NCBI GenBank assembly: GCA_001804705.1
Contig: MHAY01000091.1
Span: 1-64,000, forward strand
DNA from: Ignavibacteria bacterium RIFOXYC2_FULL_35_21
Lineage (GTDB): Bacteria; Bacteroidota; Ignavibacteria; Kapaibacteriales; UBA2268
Length of the DNA stretch: 64,000 nucleotides
Reading direction: 5' to 3'
In this document: positions 43,310 through 52,415 of the stretch, one piece after another
Layout: every line of letters starts with the position of its first letter
Numbering within the stretch: the stretch's first letter is position 1
Position numbers and translations under genes: made by a program
Notes under the pieces: model-generated
Told to the model about the DNA's origin: nothing
The model's database searches: none
What the model saw: only the letters and a program-made list of their open reading frames with translations

Positions 43310-44929
43310 TCAAACATAATTGCCGGGTAATTTGGGTTCTACCATTATCACCTGCTCTTTGCTTATGACTACTGAGCCAGGGTCTGCTCCTTTGGGTTTA
43401 TGGACATACTTTTTTTGTGTATAAGCAACAGGAACAAATTTCCCTTTTCTTGCCTGGGAATAATATGCAGTTATTTCGGCGGCTTTCTGAAGTATAAGCT
43501 TTGGTGGTTTTTCTTCCTTTGATTTCATTCTCAATACACAATGTGAACCACCGGCACCGCGAGCATGGAGCCATATATCATTCGGTTTGGCAAAGTGCAT
43601 TGTAAGTTCATCGTTGTTTGCGGCATTTTTTCCAACATATAATATATAACCTTCACCAAGCTCAAAACTCCTGAATTTTTCTTCTTTTGTTTGCAACTCA
43701 TCCATAGTTGTTTTTAATATATTTTTATACTCACTTTTAATATTTTCAATTTCTTTAATATTTTCACATAATTCCAATTTATCTAATGCAGAATTAATTG
43801 TCTTCAATTTCGATTGTATCAATGGGATTCTTTTCAGTCTTACCTTTTCATCTTCTCTTGAATCTTTTATTTTCTGAAAATATGAATCAATATTTTCCCT
43901 GATTGTGAGTTTTGCATTCAAAGGAACAATAATTTCAGAGCCATCCCAAAGAGTAACATTAATCGAATTACCAACTCTCTCTTTCATATTTTTCAAAGTC
44001 TGAAGCGATTCAGCCCATAATTTATATTTTTCTATTCTTTCAGTGATTTTTTCAGAATCTTCAAGCTGTTCAAGGCTCTTTAGCATCTTTGACTTCTGTT
44101 TATCAAGTATTGTTTTGATTTTCTTGAACTCAGAAGAAAATGATGTTTGCCTGAATGTAGAAATTATTCTATCTTTGATTGCATCACTTATTGAATTATA
44201 TTTTCTAAAAACAATTGGAAAGGTTTTTAATGGAATAAGTGAAAGAAGCCTCTCCTCCTCTGCATTATCGAGAATATAATATTCTTTTGTTTTCAGACAT
44301 TCATTCTTCATATTTAAAGCATGTGATTGAAGTTCATCAATACTTATTTTAAGTTCTTCAAGTTTTGATGAAGGATTCATTTTTAATCTCAAACAAAGCT
44401 CTTCAGCATAATATTTACCTAATAATAAATTACAATCGGAGAGAGCTTTCAGAACTGTTGAATCAGGTTGAAAATTATCAATGCCTTTTAATTCGGATTT
44501 ATGAATTTGAAGGCTTTTATTGAGAAGGTTCTTTTTGTTTTTGAAAGAATCAATAATGGTTCCTTTTGAATCGGTTATAACAATGTTGCTTTTGGCTCCT
44601 CCGAAGAGAATTATGTTCATTACATAATGAGCAAAGGTTATTTGAATAATACGCTCATTCTCAACAATGCTGATTTTACTAATTTCCTGATTATTTAGAA
44701 ATTCAAAAACATTAATAGTGTTCTTTCTTGCCCTTGAATAATCTTTTCTCAAATACAAACCACTAAGCTTTGGGCCACCTGAATAGCAGAGATAATTTTC
44801 TTCATCAGCCTTGCAAAGCACCAATACAAGTGAGTTCTTCTCCTGTGTAAAACACTCAGCCAGCCTGAATCCATTCAGGGACTGAAGTTCTTCAACAAGC
44901 TTCGTTAATGTGTAATAATGGCGTATCAT
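43310..44929 (-). CDS. rqcH: Rqc2-like ribosome quality control protein RqcH (NFACT family)
   Basis: A 539-residue NFACT protein: N-terminal NFACT-N domain (IRHYYTLTKLVEELQSLNGF to about residue 130), a central coiled coil (about 265-420), and the C-terminal NFACT-R domain with DIWLHARGAGGSHCVLR. Family members bind stalled 50S subunits carrying peptidyl-tRNA and add alanine tails to mark nascent chains for degradation. It starts 22 bases past the terminator of yicC, so it has its own start of transcription or depends on read-through. Older names call it fibronectin-binding protein. Confidence 0.88.
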   Translation of the reverse strand: MIRHYYTLTKLVEELQSLNGFRLAECFTQEKNSLVLVLCKADEENYLCYSGGPKLSGLYLRKDYSRARKNTINVFEFLNNQEISKISIVENERIIQITFAHYVMNIILFGGAKSNIVITDSKGTIIDSFKNKKNLLNKSLQIHKSELKGIDNFQPDSTVLKALSDCNLLLGKYYAEELCLRLKMNPSSKLEELKISIDELQSHALNMKNECLKTKEYYILDNAEEERLLSLIPLKTFPIVFRKYNSISDAIKDRIISTFRQTSFSSEFKKIKTILDKQKSKMLKSLEQLEDSEKITERIEKYKLWAESLQTLKNMKERVGNSINVTLWDGSEIIVPLNAKLTIRENIDSYFQKIKDSREDEKVRLKRIPLIQSKLKTINSALDKLELCENIKEIENIKSEYKNILKTTMDELQTKEEKFRSFELGEGYILYVGKNAANNDELTMHFAKPNDIWLHARGAGGSHCVLRMKSKEEKPPKLILQKAAEITAYYSQARKGKFVPVAYTQKKYVHKPKGADPGSVVISKEQVIMVEPKLPGNYV

Positions 44930-44945
44930 TGTTCATTAAATTAAA

Positions 44946-44971
44946 TAAAAAAGCCGTAATAAATACGGCTT
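44946..44971 (-). terminator. Rho-independent terminator of yicC
   Basis: Read on the minus strand, AAGCCGTA, a 5-base loop and TACGGCTT form a perfect 8-bp stem (44951-44971) followed by T-rich sequence. It sits 27 bases after the yicC stop codon. Confidence 0.85.
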
Positions 44972-44997
44972 GCATAGAAACATATTTTCGTTTCATT

Positions 44998-45873
44998 CTA
45001 TTCGATATTCTGGATTTGTTCCCTGATTCGTTCCAAATCTTCCTTGGTTTCGACCACCAAATGGGCAATTTCAGTATCATTTGCCTTTGAGCCGATTGTG
45101 TTTACTTCCCTGTTCATTTCCTGGATAAGAAAATTCAGTTTTCTTCCAATAGGTTCATTCGATTTCAGTGTTTCATAGAAAAATTTAATATGTGAACGTA
45201 AGCGAACACATTCTTCTGATATATCTAATTTATCGGCGAGAAGAACAAGTTCCATCTGAATACGATGCTCATCAATCTCATCGCTTTCGAATAGTTTTGC
45301 AACCCTCTGCCTTAGCCTCTCGCGTTCATCAGGAATTTTCTTTAATCCAAGCTTTTCGACTTTATCAACAACAACTGAAATATTTTTTATTCTCCTCAGT
45401 ACATCTTTAATAATTTGCTGGCCTTCGTTGAGTCTCATTCGGTCAAGGTATTTCAGGGCATTTGAAATTGTTTTTTTTGCAATTCTCCATTCAAGTTCTG
45501 AATTATCGCCATTTTCTTTAGTATAAAAATTAGCCGCAAATGTAAGTAATTCATTAAACCTTACAGGCTCCTGTACATTCAATTTTTTCTTTAGTCTTTT
45601 TAATGCTTTAAAGTATTCAACAGCAGCTTCTTCATTAATAAGATTTTGTTTTAATGCTAAATTAGTTTCGATATTGATAGAGATAAAAATATTCCCGCGT
45701 GAAATGGAAGATTTGAGCATTTCACGGATTTCAAATTCTTTGTGAGAGAGAGACCTTGGGATTTTGCAGCTAACTTCAAGGTATCTGCCATTTAAGGATT
45801 TCAATTCCACAGCAAGGTTAACTCCATTTTCTTTTGTTTCAGTCTTGCTGAAACCTGTCATACTTTTAATCAT
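44998..45873 (-). CDS. yicC: YicC/YloC family endoribonuclease
   Basis: A 291-residue protein with the standard YicC start MIKSMTGFSKTETKENG, then VAVELKSLNGRYLEV-like sequence, and the highly conserved C-terminus REVNTIGSKANDTEIAHLVV followed by ETKEDLERIREQIQNIE. E. coli YicC is an endoribonuclease that affects small-RNA stability. Length is normal. A promoter-like site lies 38 bases upstream and a strong terminator follows, so it is a single-gene unit. Confidence 0.92.
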   Translation of the reverse strand: MIKSMTGFSKTETKENGVNLAVELKSLNGRYLEVSCKIPRSLSHKEFEIREMLKSSISRGNIFISINIETNLALKQNLINEEAAVEYFKALKRLKKKLNVQEPVRFNELLTFAANFYTKENGDNSELEWRIAKKTISNALKYLDRMRLNEGQQIIKDVLRRIKNISVVVDKVEKLGLKKIPDERERLRQRVAKLFESDEIDEHRIQMELVLLADKLDISEECVRLRSHIKFFYETLKSNEPIGRKLNFLIQEMNREVNTIGSKANDTEIAHLVVETKEDLERIREQIQNIE

Positions 45874-45910
45874 AAAACCTGATATTATAAATGTAATAAA
45901 ATTCAGAGTG

Positions 45911-45943
45911 CAAATTTAAGAAATATATCTGTCTAAATGTCAA
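45911..45943 (-). promoter_or_regulatory. Bacteroidota-type promoter of yicC
   Basis: On the minus strand TTG (45941-45943), 22 bases, and TAAATTTG (45911-45918) match the Bacteroidota -33/-7 pattern. The yicC start codon follows 38 bases downstream. The -33 part overlaps the end of the upstream gene. Confidence 0.5.
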
Positions 45944-46478
45944 TCTGGCTTCTGTACATTTTAACATAACGAATGTAATTTTCTACTCCGAAGGATATTT
46001 TTCCAATCTCATCTTCTGTCAAATCTCTAATAATTTTTGCAGGAACACCTGCGGCAAGTGTGCCTTCAGGTACAGTAAATCCCTCCCTAATCACAGCACC
46101 TGCGGCGACAATCGAATTAGAATTAATCACACTTCCATCGAGAACTCTGGCTCCCATTCCAATCATGCAGTGGCCGTGTATTGTTGCTCCGTGCAATGTA
46201 ACAGAGTGGGCAACAAGCACATCGTTACCAACAACGAGAGGGAAATAATCGTTGGTAACATGAAGCATTGACAAGTCTTGAATGTTAGTTCTGCAGCCGA
46301 TTCTGATATAGTGAACGTCTCCTCTGATTACGGTGTTATACCATACTGAACTGTCTTCGCCGATTTCAACATCACCAACGATTTTCACTCCTTCGCATGT
46401 AAACACAGAAGGATGAATTTTCGGTGTAATACCATTAAAGGTTATTATACTTGCATTATTTCCGGTTTCTAATTTCAT
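45933..46478 (-). CDS. Gamma-class carbonic anhydrase family protein
   Basis: A 181-residue left-handed beta-helix protein of the YrdA/PaaY/CaiE type. Hexapeptide turns are clear (for example IGEDSSVWYNTVIRGDVHYI). The three zinc-binding histidines are in SMLHVTND and in VAHSVTLHGATIHGHCMIG. It may be a carbonic anhydrase or a thioesterase-like homologue; many family members have no measured activity. It starts with KLETGNNASIITFNG before the helix begins. Not clearly in an operon with yicC, which has its own promoter-like site. Confidence 0.88.
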   Translation of the reverse strand: MKLETGNNASIITFNGITPKIHPSVFTCEGVKIVGDVEIGEDSSVWYNTVIRGDVHYIRIGCRTNIQDLSMLHVTNDYFPLVVGNDVLVAHSVTLHGATIHGHCMIGMGARVLDGSVINSNSIVAAGAVIREGFTVPEGTLAAGVPAKIIRDLTEDEIGKISFGVENYIRYVKMYRSQIDI

Positions 46479-46597
46479 AATTTCTCAGATTTTAATTTAT
46501 TTGAATTTAAAAGGCAAATGTCAGGAGTAACTCCTGACATAGTTTAATCTATATTTATATTCTATCCTTTCTCTTAAAATAATTATAGAATCAATTT

Positions 46598-47830
46598 TTA
46601 CCATGGAAGAAATTTATCAAAAGGAGGTGCATCAATACTTACCAAACATAATTCTTCAGCACCGGAAAATATTATTAGAGGGCTTGATGTTACTGCCGGT
46701 TGTAAATAAAGCAGGGGCATATTTTCCATGCTGACAACTTCATATAAAGTTCCATCCTTCTTAGTAAAGTACACTCCAACAGCATTTTTATCACTCACAA
46801 CAAAAGCAATATATTTTTTACTTATCATTGGAGCAGATGGAATAATAACTTCAAAATATTTTTTCCATACCAACTTCCCATCGGGAGAAAAGCAGAATAC
46901 CCCGCTCATTGCTTCACCAATTCCGGAATTATATCCTGTAATATAAACTCTGCCATCTTTATCCACTGATATAAAGCGGGCAAAAAGCAAAATTTCTTTT
47001 TCCCAAAGCATTTTCCCTTTTTCATCTAAAGAGTATATCGAAGAAATTTTTTGTTCGCCAGATTCGGTTATCCCGAATAAGTAAATCTTGTTATTAAAAA
47101 CAACCGGTGATTTTATGAATCTTGTATTCTCAAATCCTTTTTTCCAAACAACTTTTCCTTCCGGAGACAAGCACAACAATGTGTCAGTTGCACCAAACTC
47201 ATCATTGGTTAATGTAATATAAAGATTTCCTTTTTCATCAGCCGCAAATGTTTTTGTTGGGGATAGATTTGCAGAATATATCCATTTTATACTACCATCA
47301 AAACCAACTTTAACTATCTTTCCATTGCTGACAGCAGTAACAACACCATTATCCTGGGCAAGCAAATCGGAAAAAATATCAAATCTCCCGACAGAGTCAA
47401 TAACTTTCTTCTTCCAGTTCAGAACCCCGTCTTTAGAAATGGAATAAAGTTTTCCAGCAGAACTTATAAAATAAATATTCATATTGGCATCTGCTGCAAG
47501 GGATGCAGAAGGAAGCTCCGTTGAATCAAGTTTGAATGGCCATCTGACTTGTTTCTGTGATATTAATAAAATATTCCCTTTAACCGTTGAAATAATTATA
47601 TCGGAATTTGGTAAAACCAAAGGAGCTGATATTGCTCCACTTGAATCCCTGAATTCTATTTTATCAATGACAGGGTATTTATAATAGAATGAGCCGAAAT
47701 CTTCGAATGAATTTGCTCGTCCTGACCCTCCGTATATATTCACAGGTTTTCCTTCACCCGAATCTGTGCCGCAGGAATTCAGCAGAATTGTTAATGAAAC
47801 TATAAATAATAAAATGATAAATTTTGCCAT
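46598..47830 (-). CDS. Lipoprotein with PQQ-like beta-propeller
   Basis: A 410-residue lipoprotein from ATG 47830. The signal peptide MAKFIILLFIVSLTILLNSC has its lipobox Cys at residue 20. The rest is made of repeated blades with the pattern G-x-L-x-W-K-K (for example GVLNWKKKV, GKVVWKKGF, GKMLWEKEI, GKLVWKKYF), typical of PQQ-like propellers that lack the cofactor. It is probably a surface or periplasmic scaffold. The frame is open for seven codons upstream but these would disrupt the signal peptide. Function unknown. Confidence 0.78.
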   Translation of the reverse strand: MAKFIILLFIVSLTILLNSCGTDSGEGKPVNIYGGSGRANSFEDFGSFYYKYPVIDKIEFRDSSGAISAPLVLPNSDIIISTVKGNILLISQKQVRWPFKLDSTELPSASLAADANMNIYFISSAGKLYSISKDGVLNWKKKVIDSVGRFDIFSDLLAQDNGVVTAVSNGKIVKVGFDGSIKWIYSANLSPTKTFAADEKGNLYITLTNDEFGATDTLLCLSPEGKVVWKKGFENTRFIKSPVVFNNKIYLFGITESGEQKISSIYSLDEKGKMLWEKEILLFARFISVDKDGRVYITGYNSGIGEAMSGVFCFSPDGKLVWKKYFEVIIPSAPMISKKYIAFVVSDKNAVGVYFTKKDGTLYEVVSMENMPLLYLQPAVTSSPLIIFSGAEELCLVSIDAPPFDKFLPW

Positions 47831-47962
47831 TTCAAATACAATGTAAATCAAAAAAACAATTTAGCTAAATTATACTCTTACAATTTAATCAAAGTCACAA
47901 TATCATAAAATCATTTCAAAGTCAAATTGCATGATTTGTTTTCTTAAATTTGCCTTTTCAAA

Positions 47963-48736
47963 ATGAGAAAAATTTATATCATATTATTTTTATTCTTACT
48001 TTTTTTCCAAAACAACGGTAACCTTTTGGGAGATGATTTATATTTATCGAAACTGAAAACATTGAAAAACGAAATTGATGACAACTATTACACATTCGAT
48101 ATTCAAAAACTCAAACGAATCTTAAATAAAAGTTATAATATCACAAAGTCCTCAGGCGGAGACTGGCATCCTCACTATTATTCGGGTTTATTGCATTATT
48201 TACTCGGGAAAATATATTATCAGATTGACAGGGATATTGCATATAATCATTTCGATAAATCTCTGGATTATTTATTTAAAGCAAATGATAAATTTCAATC
48301 TGCCGAAGTGATGTCCTTAATCTCAGCGGCGTATGGAAAGAAATCAGCATTGTCGCCTGTTGCTTCAATTTATTATGGTATTAAAGCAAAAAAATACATC
48401 GAGGATGCTTATGAATTAGAGAAGGATAACCCTAAACTATTACTCGTTGCTGCGACTCATTTGATGCATACACCCGAGTCATTCGGTGGAAGCAAAACAA
48501 AAGCCCGTACTTTACTCTTAAAATGTCTTGAGCTAAATAAAAACAAGGTTGAGAAAGATGAATATCTTATAAATTGGGCTGAAGATGCAGAGATTTGTGC
48601 ATATTTGGGCCAGTTAGAAGTATTAAATGAAAATAAAGATAAAGCATGGACATATATTCAGAAAGCATTGAAGTTTGAACCTGAATATGGGTTTGTGCTT
48701 AAGGATTTAATCCCTCAATATGAAAAAATAAAATGA
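47963..48736 (+). CDS. Secreted TPR-like protein
   Basis: A 257-residue protein with a signal peptide (residues 1-23, MRKIYIILFLFLLFFQNNGN). Helical pairs with TPR character follow (YHYYSGLLHYLLGKIYYQ-like, FDKSLDYLFKANDKF, ICAYLGQLEVLNENKDKAW). The segment DNPKLLLVAATHLMHTPESFGG followed by S-K-T-K-A resembles periplasmic proteins of the TRAP T-component/DctP-accessory type. TAAATTTG lies ten bases upstream of the ATG, so the leader would be very short. No partner is visible; neighbours run the other way. Confidence 0.65.
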   Translation: MRKIYIILFLFLLFFQNNGNLLGDDLYLSKLKTLKNEIDDNYYTFDIQKLKRILNKSYNITKSSGGDWHPHYYSGLLHYLLGKIYYQIDRDIAYNHFDKSLDYLFKANDKFQSAEVMSLISAAYGKKSALSPVASIYYGIKAKKYIEDAYELEKDNPKLLLVAATHLMHTPESFGGSKTKARTLLLKCLELNKNKVEKDEYLINWAEDAEICAYLGQLEVLNENKDKAWTYIQKALKFEPEYGFVLKDLIPQYEKIK

Positions 48737-48741
48737 TAAAC

Positions 48742-49809
48742 TCAGAAACTTATCAGAGCCTTTGGCAGAAGCATCCTTATTTTTTCCTTTTCAGCATCAG
48801 AAAAGTAATTTTGATTTATATAAAGCTTTTTTAAATTTTTCAACTTTGCAATTGTTTCCGGAAGGCTCGATAGTTCATTCCTCGTGAAATCAATTCCTTC
48901 AAGCATGTTCAAATCACCTATTGTCGGAGGTATTATTTTAAGTTTATTGAATGGTGCGGTCAGAATATGCAGGCTGTCCAATCCGCCAATGCTTTCGGGC
49001 AAAGTAACCAAATCGCAATTATATAAACCAAGGTCTCTAAGAAATTTCAATTCACCGATTTTTTCCGGAAAAATCGTAAGGTGATTATAGCTTAAATCAA
49101 GCTTCTCCAGTTTCTTGAGAACAATTATACTATCGGGTATAATTGTTAATTTATTGTAAGACAAATCAAGTACTACAAGGTTAGTCAATTGAAAAATATC
49201 CGGTGGGAACTCAGGTATTTTATTAATATTCAAATACAATTCCCTTAAAGATTTCATCTTATCCAAATTCTTCGGTACAGAAGTAAGTTCGTTTTTATGA
49301 AAATCCAAAACTTTGATGTTTGGCAAATCGCAAATTGACTCAGGAAGATTAGTAATAACATTGTGGAAAGCATAAAACCTCTGAAGATTTTTCAATTCAC
49401 CAAAGTTTGCAGGTAATGACTTCAATTTATTTCTATATATAAAAACCTCTTTTAAATTAGTTAATTCAACAAAACTGTTGGGTAAAGAAGTCAATTGATT
49501 ATTATAGATGTATAAAACTTCAAGATTCTTGAGTTCACCGAAATTAGCAGGTAATACCTTTAACTCATTATGACTGAGGTCAAGCCTTTTTAGATTTTTG
49601 AAGCTTGTTATTGTTGGAGGCAATGATTTCAGCCTGCCTTTCGACAAATTCAAAAATTCTACCTGCAAAGGTTCTTGTAAGGCTGTAGCGAGGTCTTTGT
49701 ATTCTTTCAATGATTTATCAGTTTCAATTCTCGGTGAAAGTTCCTGAGCTTGAATTGATGATAATACGAAATAAAAAACCAAAGCTATATTAGTCAACTT
49801 AAATATCAT
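48742..49809 (-). CDS. Secreted leucine-rich repeat protein 1
   Basis: A 355-residue protein from ATG 49809, chosen for AGGGGG 11 bases upstream and a signal peptide (MIFKLTNIALVFYFVLSSIQ, cleavage near residue 22). It then has about eleven 23-residue repeats of the form L-x-x-L-x-L-x-x-N-x-L-x-x-L-P, for example LKRLDLSHNELKVLPANFGE. It ends with an amphipathic stretch EKIRMLLPKALISF. It is a solenoid binding protein of the periplasm or cell surface. It lies in tandem with two paralogues; no T9SS tail is seen. Confidence 0.88.
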   Translation of the reverse strand: MIFKLTNIALVFYFVLSSIQAQELSPRIETDKSLKEYKDLATALQEPLQVEFLNLSKGRLKSLPPTITSFKNLKRLDLSHNELKVLPANFGELKNLEVLYIYNNQLTSLPNSFVELTNLKEVFIYRNKLKSLPANFGELKNLQRFYAFHNVITNLPESICDLPNIKVLDFHKNELTSVPKNLDKMKSLRELYLNINKIPEFPPDIFQLTNLVVLDLSYNKLTIIPDSIIVLKKLEKLDLSYNHLTIFPEKIGELKFLRDLGLYNCDLVTLPESIGGLDSLHILTAPFNKLKIIPPTIGDLNMLEGIDFTRNELSSLPETIAKLKNLKKLYINQNYFSDAEKEKIRMLLPKALISF

Positions 49810-50030
49810 TTTCGATTTCCCCCTGATGCTGTTTATCATACTATCCTGTATAAATGCTTAATCCTAAAACAATACATGAAAATAATTCAAAATAAAGATT
49901 TTTCCAAATTTTACTCTTATTTTTTATTATATATACCAATTGAAAATAATTAATTATTAATATATTATCAATAATCGTGCCTTATGAATAAAATTAATAA
50001 TTGATAGTATTTAGTGAGGAAATTGTGTCC

Positions 50031-51173
50031 TTACCAGCTAATTTTAACTTTAGGTATAAGTTTGGTAATCCTTATTTTTTCGGACATAGAGAATGGATTC
50101 GAACTCAGAAACATTTTTTTTAGATTTATGCAGCCGGCCAGTGTTTCTGGCAGGGTTGTCAGTTCATTTTTTGACAAGTCAATTCCTTCAAGTATTTTAA
50201 GATTACCTATAGAAGCAGGTATTGACTTGATTTTATTAAATGGAGCAACTAATGTGCTTAGGCTGTCCAATCCGCCGATGCTTTCAGGCAATGTCTCAAG
50301 ATTGCAGTTGTACATTACCAATTCCCTAAGCTTTTTAAGATTTCCAATCCTATCGGGGAGTTTTGTTATATGATTATAGCTAATGTCCAATTTCTCGAGA
50401 CTATTTAGCTTATCAATACTATCAGGCAAAACTAATATTTGATTATAAGATAAATCGAGAACCCTGAGTTTATTAAATACCTGAACCTCATATTCAAAGG
50501 TGGTAAGTTTATTAACATGTAAAAACAATTCTTCAAGATTTACCAAATGGTCAAGCCTGTTGGGAAGACTGCTAAGATTATTATTGTGAAAATCCAGTAC
50601 CTTGAGTTTAACAAGTTCACACACACTTTCGGGTATTTTCGAAATCTTATTGTTAAACACATATAGCTTCTGCAAAGAAGTTATTTCACCAATCCTTTCA
50701 GGAATTTCAGTCAATTTGTTATTATATGCAAACAAATTTCTAAGCTTTTTAAGTTTTACAACACAATCCGGTATCCTTTTTATCTGATTATTATTGATAT
50801 ATAATTCTTCCAGATTTTCGAGCTGTGATAAATTTTCAGGTATTTGATTAATTTGATTGTGCCCTAAATCAAGTGACTTCAGAGTCTTAACGTCCAGAAT
50901 CAGCACTGGTATTTCAGTTAGTTTGTTATAGCTTATATCAATTTTTTCAAGGTATTTGAAATCCCTTACACTGACGGGAAAAGTTTTTAAGTTTTGATTG
51001 GATAATTTCAGGACTTTAACATCTAAAGGATTTTTTATAGCATCTTCAACTTTGAAATAAACACCCGGCTGTACCGAGTCCTTTGACCTAACCTCCTGGC
51101 ACAAAGCAGTATCATTAGTATATAATACTAAATATGCAGAAATTATGATAACAATGAAAACTTTAGTACTCAT
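50031..51173 (-). CDS. Secreted leucine-rich repeat protein 2
   Basis: A 380-residue paralogue of the flanking genes. The signal peptide MSTKVFIVIIISAYLVLYTN is followed by a short linker (VRSKDSVQPGVYFKVEDAIK) and about twelve 23-residue repeats such as LKSLDLGHNQINQIPENLSQ. The C-terminus EKIRITKLIPKVKISW matches those of the other two proteins. The segment ESIGGLDSLSTLVAPFNKIK is nearly the same as in paralogue 1, marking a recent common origin. TAAATTTG about 60 bases upstream on the minus strand could be its -7 element. Confidence 0.88.
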   Translation of the reverse strand: MSTKVFIVIIISAYLVLYTNDTALCQEVRSKDSVQPGVYFKVEDAIKNPLDVKVLKLSNQNLKTFPVSVRDFKYLEKIDISYNKLTEIPVLILDVKTLKSLDLGHNQINQIPENLSQLENLEELYINNNQIKRIPDCVVKLKKLRNLFAYNNKLTEIPERIGEITSLQKLYVFNNKISKIPESVCELVKLKVLDFHNNNLSSLPNRLDHLVNLEELFLHVNKLTTFEYEVQVFNKLRVLDLSYNQILVLPDSIDKLNSLEKLDISYNHITKLPDRIGNLKKLRELVMYNCNLETLPESIGGLDSLSTLVAPFNKIKSIPASIGNLKILEGIDLSKNELTTLPETLAGCINLKKMFLSSNPFSMSEKIRITKLIPKVKISW

Positions 51174-51335
51174 TGTCCGATGATTATAAATTTATAAAAC
51201 ATAATTCATGATAATAGCAATCATTATTCGTACCAAATTTACAAAAAATAATTTCCGATTTTATAAATATTGGGATTGAAAATTTAGAAGAAGTAATCAG
51301 ATTAAATGATAAGGTTTTAAATATGAAATGTCATA

Positions 51336-52346
51336 TCACCAGAAAATTTGAGTTTTAGGTAATGTACTCTTTATTTTATTTTTTTCCGAATTTTCGAAAT
51401 TGTTCATCGTGAGAGTAATAAATTTTAAATTAATTAGATTACTCATAGTCTCAGGCAGGCTTTTTATATCACTCATAGATAAATCAAGGATTTTTAATCC
51501 GGTTAGTTTACCGATGCTTTCAGGCAGTTTGCCAATCCTGTTATATCCGATATTAAGACTTTCCAGATTAATCAGGTCCCCAATATCCTGAGGAAAATTT
51601 GTAATGTTGCAGTTATATAAAGCAAGTTCTTTCAGGTATTTCAAACCCGATAAACTCGATGGGAAGGACATCATGGTATTATAGCACATATCAAGTTTCT
51701 CAAGGTTAGTTAAATTATTTATTTTTTCCGAAAGGGTATTTATATCATTATAAGATAAATCCAGAATTTTGAGACTGCTTATATTATAAATTCCATTAGG
51801 TATTTTTTTAATTTTATTAATATTAAGATACAGTTCTTCTAATTTTGATAAATTTTGAATTTCCGGCGGAATCTCTTCAAATTGGTTTTTATAAGCTGCC
51901 AATGTATTTAATTCATGTAGATTTCCAATTGAAGCCGGTAAATGCTTAATCTTGTTTCTGAAAATATATAATTTACTTAATTTGCTTAATTGACCTATTT
52001 TCTCAGGTAAAGATACCAATTCATTATTGCTGGCATCAAATCTTTCGAGATTAGTCAATTCGCAGATTTCATCAGGTAAAACAGTTAATTTATTGTAACT
52101 CAGGTTAAGGTATCTTAAATTCTTTAGTTCTTTGATTGAAGCGGGCAGGATTTTTAGATTTTGTTTTGATAAGTCAAGTGAATAAACATTATCAGGATTT
52201 TTTATTGCTTCTTGTAGATTTTTATAAACATTAACCCCATTGAGCAAATCAAAAGGCTTGACATTTTCCATAGCAAAAGATGAGAGTCCTGAAATAATCA
52301 GAATGAAAGCTAATGAAATTTTTGAAAATAAAGTTAACATAAACAA
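51336..52346 (-). CDS. Secreted leucine-rich repeat protein 3
   Basis: The third, most diverged paralogue, 336 residues. The signal peptide MFMLTLFSKISLAFILIISG is followed by about eleven LRR units (LRYLNLSYNKLTVLPDEICE, LSKLYIFRNKIKHLPASIGN and so on), and it ends EKNKIKSTLPKTQIFW, like the others. It was probably produced by tandem duplication. No catalytic domain is present. It probably recognises a polysaccharide or protein ligand outside the cell; this is inferred from the fold. Confidence 0.87.
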   Translation of the reverse strand: MFMLTLFSKISLAFILIISGLSSFAMENVKPFDLLNGVNVYKNLQEAIKNPDNVYSLDLSKQNLKILPASIKELKNLRYLNLSYNKLTVLPDEICELTNLERFDASNNELVSLPEKIGQLSKLSKLYIFRNKIKHLPASIGNLHELNTLAAYKNQFEEIPPEIQNLSKLEELYLNINKIKKIPNGIYNISSLKILDLSYNDINTLSEKINNLTNLEKLDMCYNTMMSFPSSLSGLKYLKELALYNCNITNFPQDIGDLINLESLNIGYNRIGKLPESIGKLTGLKILDLSMSDIKSLPETMSNLINLKFITLTMNNFENSEKNKIKSTLPKTQIFW

Positions 52347-52415
52347 ATTTTAATTTTAGAATCGTCTAACTTTATAACGTTAAATTAACTGATTTATTTT
52401 AAATATCAAAATGAT

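Noticed and set aside
47945-47952. TAAATTTG as a firm promoter for the TPR-like gene
   Set aside because: The -33 TTG is only 15 bases away and the leader would be under ten bases, so it is mentioned only within the gene entry.
48742-52346. CRISPR-like regular repetition seen in the LRR genes
   Set aside because: The periodicity is about 69 bases and follows the 23-residue protein repeat in frame; there are no identical repeats with unique spacers.
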